This document shows positions 17,030-21,549 of a DNA stretch of 21,549 nucleotides, one piece after another. Source of the stretch: Blautia sp. BIOML-A1 (GTDB lineage Bacteria; Bacillota; Clostridia; Lachnospirales; Lachnospiraceae); contig NZ_WWVR01000042.1 in assembly GCF_009883055.1 (NCBI RefSeq), positions 1-21,549 of the forward strand. Reading direction: 5' to 3'. The position numbers and the translations under genes are program-made. The stretch's first letter is position 1; each line of letters starts with the position of its first letter. A model generated the notes under the pieces. That model was not told the origin of the DNA, made no database searches, and was given only the letters and a program-made list of their open reading frames with translations.

Positions 17030-17602
17030 ATGGTAGTAAATGTTTTTCTGTTTGATGATTTTGAAGTTATGGATGCGTTTGGTCCGGTGCAGGTCTTTGG
17101 ATGTACACCGGAACATTTTTATATACGATTCATTTCCATGCGCGGAGGGTTAATCAACGGAAAGCAGGGAATGAAAGTATGGACGGAACCGTTGAATCCC
17201 CTGGAGATTGAAGATATCTTTCTGATTCCGGGCGGAAAGGGTGTCAAGAGCTTTCTGCATACAGAAGGAGAAAAAAGCCAGCAGCTTTTGAAGCAGGCTG
17301 TGGAGGAATCATCTTTCTGCATGATGGTCCAAAATGCCTCCGCAATGCTGGCAAGGACAGGACTTTTATTCCACAGACAGGTGGCCGATTATGCATATGA
17401 CGAAAATTGGAAGCGGATGTTTACAGTGGGAATCAATTATGTCGATGGTGAAAACTGGATCGCAGACGGAAAATATTATTCCAGCAGTACAACAATGGCG
17501 GCAATAGATATGACACTGGGGCTGCTTGGAGATATGCTGGATATTGACATTGCCGAGAAGGCAGCAGAAGAAATCGGATATTCATGGGAAGGAAACTTCT
17601 GA
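17030..17602 (+). CDS. DJ-1/PfpI-family protein lacking the usual nucleophilic cysteine
   Basis: 190 residues, the single-domain size of the family. The fold is recognised from VFLFDDFEVMDAFGPVQVFG at residues 5-24 (with the conserved acidic residue in the first loop), LIPGGKG near 65-71, and the elbow region followed by ARTGLLFHRQ. The elbow, normally V-C-T-G-A, reads VQNAS: the nucleophilic cysteine is replaced by Gln101 and the usual following histidine block is also changed (VADYAYDENW). It is therefore unlikely to be a normal glyoxalase, protease or amidase. It may be a binding or sensor protein related to the N-terminal half of GlxA-type regulators. ACCGGAGGG precedes the ATG. It sits between the ABC importer and ECF transporter genes. 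Confidence 0.82.
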   Translation: MVVNVFLFDDFEVMDAFGPVQVFGCTPEHFYIRFISMRGGLINGKQGMKVWTEPLNPLEIEDIFLIPGGKGVKSFLHTEGEKSQQLLKQAVEESSFCMMVQNASAMLARTGLLFHRQVADYAYDENWKRMFTVGINYVDGENWIADGKYYSSSTTMAAIDMTLGLLGDMLDIDIAEKAAEEIGYSWEGNF

Positions 17603-17621
17603 CCTATGAAAAAAGATAGTT

Positions 17622-17906
17622 ATGTATAATAAAATGGAATGCGTCTATATCCCCTGGGGTGAGTGGTGTGTCGATGAAATGGCAGATCTTGTCAGTGGCG
17701 GTACACAGCTGGGTTATACTCCATCAGGAATGGAGAGTGGATTTGAGCTTTCAACACTGTTCCCGGATTATTCGATGGCAGGTATGCCGGAATGGACCGG
17801 ATATATTCTTTCGGCAGTTGTTGGTGTGGCACTTCTGGTAATTTTCTTTAAAATTGTTTCTTCTACTATGAAGGATAAGATTGATTTCAAAAAGAAAGCG
17901 GCATAA
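17622..17906 (+). pseudogene. PDGLE/CbiN-like tail of a cobalt/nickel ECF substrate component, probably truncated
   Basis: 94 residues. The segment GYTPSGMESG followed by LFPDYSM and one membrane helix (GYILSAVVGVALLVIFFKIV, about 67-86) matches the PDGLE domain found as CbiN-like protein or as the tail of CbiM/NikM, with PSGME in place of PDGLE. A free CbiN has two membrane helices; here the first is missing, and no CbiM is found in the window. No clear ribosome site precedes ATG 17622. Its position directly before cbiQ and cbiO is where CbiM/CbiN belongs. I read it as the surviving 3' part of a cbiM or cbiN gene, though a functional one-helix subunit is possible. Confidence 0.6.
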
Positions 17907-17908
17907 TA

Positions 17909-18736
17909 ATGAATGATCAAAGAACAGAAAAAACAGAGATTCCAAATTGGATGTGCAGAGAGGAAGAGTATATTCCTTCCGAAGACAGGGAAGCCTTTCT
18001 GACCAGAAGCACCAAATCTGTTTTGTCTGTACTTGCAAAACTGAGATTTAATGAAGGGAAGGATGGCAGATTTTCTGCCACTCCTTCTCTTAAATTGTTT
18101 TATACGATACTTTATATTATTCTTACAGCATGTTCTGAAAATTACCTGTTTGTATTGATCATGTGTGCAGCTGTGACAGTCAGGCTGGCTTTTTTTTCAG
18201 CAGCATCTATTCGCCAGATATTAAGAGGAACAAAGGGGGCAGTTCTAATTTCAATATTGCTTTTACTACCAGCAGTGTTCATGGGAAATCCCCAGACGTT
18301 GGCCAATATTACAGCGAGGGTATACGTATCGGTAACGCTGGTCGGTATTTTGTCATCAGAGACATCGTGGAATAAACTTACAGGCAGTCTGAGAACTTTT
18401 CATGTTCCGACCCTGTTTATTTTTACATTGGATATTACATTGAAATATATTTCCATTCTGGGTGAAATATGCGTGGATATTCTGAGAGCAGTCAGTTTAA
18501 GATCCGTAGGAAAAAATCCCGATAAAGCAAAATCTTTTTCTGGTGTACTTGGAATCACGTTCCTGAAATCAAGTGAAATGGCAGAGGAAATGTATGCATC
18601 TATGTGTTGTCGGGGATTCACAGGAGAATATCAATTAAAACAAAAATACAGACTCTGCAGATATGATATCTTACATATTCTGTTAATGGCCGGATGTGTA
18701 GTTGTGTTTCTTGAATTGAACAGGCCATTCGTCTGA
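17909..18736 (+). CDS. cbiQ: Energy-coupling factor transmembrane protein CbiQ (EcfT)
   Basis: 275 residues with a hydrophilic N-terminus (about 1-60) and several membrane helices. The C-terminal coupling segment MAEEMYASMCCRGFTGEY near 228-245 holds the arginine-glycine motif by which EcfT proteins contact the ATPase. The protein is the membrane scaffold of a cobalt/nickel-type ECF transporter. It begins two bases after the PDGLE fragment and is followed 28 bases later by cbiO. The usual substrate-binding partner CbiM is not in the window, so its substrate is uncertain. Confidence 0.85.
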   Translation: MNDQRTEKTEIPNWMCREEEYIPSEDREAFLTRSTKSVLSVLAKLRFNEGKDGRFSATPSLKLFYTILYIILTACSENYLFVLIMCAAVTVRLAFFSAASIRQILRGTKGAVLISILLLLPAVFMGNPQTLANITARVYVSVTLVGILSSETSWNKLTGSLRTFHVPTLFIFTLDITLKYISILGEICVDILRAVSLRSVGKNPDKAKSFSGVLGITFLKSSEMAEEMYASMCCRGFTGEYQLKQKYRLCRYDILHILLMAGCVVVFLELNRPFV

Positions 18737-18764
18737 GAGAGGAACTTTGTAAAGGAAGACAGGT

Positions 18765-19433
18765 ATGATCACATTAGAAAAAGTATGTTTTGCATATGAA
18801 CATGAAGTAGCACTGAGATATATAAATCTTCATATTGACAGAGGTGATTCTGTGGTGATTCAGGGACCGAATGGATGCGGGAAATCAACTCTTATTAAAT
18901 TATTGAACGGAATCATATTTCCTTCAGAAGGGCATTATTTTTACAAAGGCCATGAGATTACAGAGAAAACCCTGAAGGACAGGCAGTTTGCAAAATGGTT
19001 TCATCAACAGATGGGATATGTATTTCAGAATGCCGATACGCAGCTTTTCTGTGGAAGTGTGGAGGAGGAAATTGCGTTTGGACCTGTCCAGATGGGATTG
19101 TCGGAAGCAGAAGTTCGAGAGAGAACAGAAGATTGTCTGAAATTGTTTGGAATAGAGAAACTCAGAGAAAGACCTCCATATCATCTGAGCGGCGGGGAGA
19201 AACGAAAAGTATCTCTTGCCTGCATCCTTTCTCTGAATCCGGAAGTACTGATCCTGGATGAACCACTTGCAGGACTGGATGAAAAAACACAGGATATGCT
19301 TCTGGAATTTCTGCAGAATTTTCATAAAGCAGGAAAAACACTGATTACAATCACACATAATCGACAGCTGGCAGAGACAATTGGAAATCGCTTTGCGGTT
19401 ATGAATGAAGATCATGAATTAACAATAAAATAA
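18765..19433 (+). CDS. cbiO: Energy-coupling factor ATPase CbiO (EcfA)
   Basis: 222 residues, slightly short for the family. Walker A GPNGCGKST at 34-42, Q-loop FQNADTQLFC near 87-96, signature LSGGEKRK near 141-148, Walker B VLILDEPLAGLD near 161-172, and H-loop TITHN near 195. The FQNxDxQLF block is typical of ECF ATPases. It ends the operon six bases before a strong terminator. Its cell role would be to drive the ECF complex with CbiQ. Confidence 0.92.
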   Translation: MITLEKVCFAYEHEVALRYINLHIDRGDSVVIQGPNGCGKSTLIKLLNGIIFPSEGHYFYKGHEITEKTLKDRQFAKWFHQQMGYVFQNADTQLFCGSVEEEIAFGPVQMGLSEAEVRERTEDCLKLFGIEKLRERPPYHLSGGEKRKVSLACILSLNPEVLILDEPLAGLDEKTQDMLLEFLQNFHKAGKTLITITHNRQLAETIGNRFAVMNEDHELTIK

Positions 19434-19438
19434 AAAAG

Positions 19439-19469
19439 GTACTTCCCGCGGATTGGAAGTACTTTTTTT
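19439..19469 (+). terminator. Terminator at the end of the transport operon
   Basis: GTACTTCC pairs with GGAAGTAC around an eight-base loop, followed by seven T. It closes the run from the first permease to cbiO. Confidence 0.92.
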
Positions 19470-19514
19470 ATGGGTTTCTTTGTGCATCATCAGGTGGAGG
19501 TCGATGCACCTTTA

Positions 19515-19560
19515 TTTGATAAAATAACACAGATCTTTGTGTTGTTTATATTTTATCAAA
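19515..19560. repeat. Long interrupted palindrome in an intergenic gap
   Basis: TTTGATAAAAT (19515-19525) and ATTTTATCAAA (19550-19560) are perfect arms; inside them AACACA pairs with TGTGTT. The structure has a short bulge and no T-run. It lies between cbiO and the 3' end of the XRE gene, in a 245-base gap that otherwise holds only the cbiO terminator. Function unknown. Confidence 0.45.
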
Positions 19561-19678
19561 ATGCAGTATGAAAACAAGCCTCCCGGGGGGATAAAAGGCC
19601 ATGAAAAAAACGAAAAAGCTATGCTGTATAAGAATGGGTCCCGGCTGACCTTAACTCCCCGTTCTGAGATATCATTTC

Positions 19679-19996
19679 TTATTTCTTCTTATTAAATTCT
19701 TCAGCAACCTGTCTGATCAGTTTCAGCTGGTCAGAGTTCAGATCCTGGAGAACTTCGATCAATTCATTAATTTCTTTAGGATAATCTGTATGCATATCAA
19801 AAAAATCTCCCGGAGTGATCTTCAGGTACTCACAAATATAGAAAAAAACCTGCATAGACGGAAAAGCCTTCTGATTCTCAATTCGATTTATGTAGCTTGG
19901 ATTTTGTCCAAGATCCAGACTCATCTCTCTTGCGGAAATATCCGTATCCGTTCTTAACTTGGCCAGTCTGGTACCAAAAGTTTCTTTAGTATTCAT
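19679..19996 (-). CDS. XRE-family (Cro/CI-type) helix-turn-helix regulator
   Basis: 105 residues. The helix-turn-helix spans about 7-64: FGTRLAKLRTDTDISAREMSLDLGQNPSYINRIENQKAFPS, then the YLKITPGDFFD block typical of this common Clostridia family. The C-terminus (about 75-105) is a charged helix, probably for dimer formation. A GGGGAAA site precedes the ATG. An ATCCC-N6-GGGAT inverted repeat lies about 40 bases upstream of its start and could be its own operator. It is divergent from the TnpB-related gene and shares a 285-base control region with it. Confidence 0.9.
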   Translation of the reverse strand: MNTKETFGTRLAKLRTDTDISAREMSLDLGQNPSYINRIENQKAFPSMQVFFYICEYLKITPGDFFDMHTDYPKEINELIEVLQDLNSDQLKLIRQVAEEFNKKK

Positions 19997-20036
19997 ATCA
20001 CATTTCCCCTTTTTTGTGACATTTTATATCACCGAC

Positions 20037-20052
20037 ATCCCAAAAACGGGAT
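20037..20052. promoter_or_regulatory. Candidate operator upstream of the XRE gene
   Basis: ATCCC-AAAAAC-GGGAT, perfect five-base arms. The right half recurs as AAAACGGGATATTA at 20174-20187, nearer the divergent TnpB-related gene. The rest of the 19997-20281 gap holds only short inverted repeats and the promoter at 20203-20231. Confidence 0.4.
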
Positions 20053-20202
20053 AATTAAAACTCTAAATTTAGAAAAATAAGACATGAATTAGAAATGATC
20101 AAATTATTTATATCTGATAGTCTTTCATGCCGAATATCTTTCTTTATGGATATTATATATCACACAAGGAAGGAAAACGGGATATTATAGCCGTTATTGC
20201 GG

Positions 20203-20231
20203 TTGGTATGAGATAATTAATATCTTATAAT
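20203..20231 (+). promoter_or_regulatory. Promoter of the TnpB-related gene with palindromic spacer
   Basis: TTGGTA, 17 bases, TATAAT (consensus -10). Within the spacer AGATA-N5-TATCT (20211-20225) is a perfect inverted repeat, a possible repressor site. The gene starts 51 bases after the -10. Confidence 0.6.
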
Positions 20232-20281
20232 CGAAAAAGAACGTTACATAATAACCGATTTTGGGTCAGAGGTGCTTTCAG

Positions 20282-21373
20282 ATGCAAAAATTCCCGTACT
20301 ATGCAATCACAGTCAGGAGATACAATGTCCTGTTCCGACACACAGACTGGCTTAAGAAGACACAGGAACTCTATAACGAGATTCTGCTCTTTTACTACAG
20401 ACTCTATCTGGAAACATTTCCGGATCAGCAGCCCGGGACACAGGAAGCACTCCGCATCCTTGAAACACTGACCATCGTAGGACGCGATAAACAGCCGGTT
20501 CCAACCCCTCTTCCCTGGAAGAAGATTCCTCTTTATTTTCGACGAGCGGCGATCAACACCGCCACAGCAGCGGCAAAGCGCTATCTGGCAAGAGGAACAC
20601 AGGAACACCCTACCGAGAAATTTACAGAATCCGTTACCTTTTACAAGGGAATGTATCGTGACTTTCAGGACAATACGATTTCACTGAAGCTCTGGAATGG
20701 CGAGAGTTGGCAGTGGTCCAGATTACGCCTAAGAGGAAACACCGTACCGGAAGCAGGACAGATGATGTCCCCGGCACTGGTTTTAACAAAGGACAGAGCA
20801 GAACTTCATATTCCCTGGAAACTGCCGGTCTCTGATGGGCGAAGTGCCAGAGAACGTATTACAGCGGAAGAGAATATCTGCTCTGTCGTTTTTACCGGAC
20901 AGGACACCTGTGTTGTGTGCTGCATCCTGAATGCAGACGGTGGGCGGGAGAACAGCTTCTTTATTAAAGGCGGTAGCAGATATGCCGGTGCCTGCAGACA
21001 GATCACAGAGAAGCTAGATAAATCCAGAGAGGTCCAGGGCGGCGGTGAGAATCCCAGAGCGAATGCTCACTATTGGGAGAGACTCCGTAACATCCACGAT
21101 CATTATGCCCACCAGTTCAGCCGACAAATCATAGACTACTGCAAGACTCAGAATGCCAGGATCCTGGTCCTACCGGAATTCGACAAGGACTACAGCCAGA
21201 TCATACTGGCAGCCGCCGGCAGAAACTCCCCCATCCGCCTGATCCCCTCCATTCGGGAGAAGCTGAAATATATATTAATTTTAACAAAGTTCAGCAAGAA
21301 TTCTCCTACCTCTTCAGGTAGTGAGATGAATTGTGGAGCTGAGCATAAATGCTCAAAAGAATCTTGTAAATAA
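20282..21373 (+). pseudogene. TnpB-related protein, RuvC-I aspartate apparently absent, C-terminus replaced by IS sequence
   Basis: 363 codons from ATG 20282 (AGAGGTG seven bases upstream) to the stop. About 330 residues look native. The N-terminal half is the TnpB/Cas12-like wedge and helical region. A RuvC-like start follows (ENICSVVFTGQDTCVVCCILNADG), then the helical RNIHDHYAHQFSRQI block and ILVLPEFD, matching RuvC-II with its glutamate. In RuvC-I the usual G-I-D-L-G reads S-V-V-F-T, so the catalytic aspartate seems missing. After REKLKYI, near 21270, similarity to the family stops; the expected zinc finger and RuvC-III are absent and the frame enters an IS605-like hairpin. TnpB is an RNA-guided nuclease of IS605 elements; nuclease-dead relatives (TldR) act as RNA-guided repressors. 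This copy is broken by insertion or deletion. Confidence 0.6.
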
Positions 21374-21474
21374 AGAGAAGAAACACTTGTTCTGGTGGCG
21401 GGTTTGTATTATAACAAAAGAACAAAATGTTCAAAAGCAATGATTGAAATCATTTATCAACATATAGAAATAAA
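21282..21474 (+). mobile_element. IS200/IS605-type end region with hairpins before tnpB
   Basis: Starts with AGCAAGAA followed by a hairpin (CTACC/GGTAG at 21306-21321 with outer CTC/GAG), the same layout as the right end at the start of the window. Then come three short palindromes: GAGCAT-AA-ATGCTC (21341-21354), GAACA-AAA-TGTTC (21420-21432) and ATGATT-GA-AATCAT (21440-21453). It could be the left end of the element whose tnpB begins at 21475, or an older right end joined to it. The left boundary is uncertain by about 15 bases. Confidence 0.5.
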
Positions 21475-21549
21475 GTGAGGAAAATAAACCGGGCAGTAAA
21501 AATAAGAATCTATCCAAATGCAGAACAACGTGTGCAGATAGAAAAAACA
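21475..21549 (+). CDS. tnpB: TnpB (OrfB) transposon-associated RNA-guided nuclease, 5' end only
   Basis: Twenty-five codons run off the window. From GTG 21475 they read VRKINRAVKIRIYPNAEQ and on, the standard TnpB N-terminus. No good ribosome site precedes the GTG. GTGAGGAAA just before ATA (the isoleucine codon) could mark a lost ATG. It is in the same orientation as the IS right end at position 1. Confidence 0.8.
   Translation, partial: MRKINRAVKIRIYPNAEQRVQIEKT

Noticed and set aside
21282..21475. CRISPR array beside the TnpB-related gene
   Set aside because: The palindromes differ in sequence and spacing; there are no repeated units with spacers.

Overview
The window looks like chromosomal DNA of a gut Clostridia species, most likely Lachnospiraceae. 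This is inferred from moderate GC, strong AGGAGG-type ribosome binding sites, typical Firmicutes sigma-A promoters and terminators, and the protein families present. No rRNA or tRNA is present, so the genus is not assigned.

Layout. Positions 1-111 hold the right end of an IS200/IS605-type element. 112-2452 (minus) carries a ClC-family ion transporter and a secreted or lipid-anchored SGNH hydrolase. 2565-5706 (minus) is a copper module. The repressor gene csoR has a promoter whose spacer is filled by a CsoR-type operator. A 143-bp MITE-like palindromic element follows, then a Cu(I) P-type ATPase with a C-terminal CopZ-like domain that keeps its own start site. 5761-7089 (minus) is a MATE efflux pump behind a leader with a perfect terminator hairpin. 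7425-8330 (plus) is an AEC-family permease.

8467-19433 (plus) is the most interesting block. It starts with an 816-residue protein in which two paralogous SAM methyltransferases flank an AspA/AstE-type zinc deacylase. A LysR regulator follows, then a complete Nik/Dpp-type ABC importer (two permeases, binding protein, two ATPases). After that come a DJ-1/PfpI protein without its usual cysteine, a short PDGLE-type fragment, CbiQ and CbiO of a cobalt/nickel ECF transporter. The run ends at a strong terminator. My working inference is that the block makes, modifies or recycles a small amine- or amide-containing ligand and imports it, possibly as a metal complex. The substrate cannot be read from sequence.

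19679-21549 holds a divergent pair: an XRE regulator (minus) and a TnpB-related protein (plus) whose RuvC-I aspartate appears to be missing. That TnpB-related gene is broken near its RuvC-II motif by IS200/IS605-like sequence, which leads into the first 25 codons of another tnpB at the window edge.
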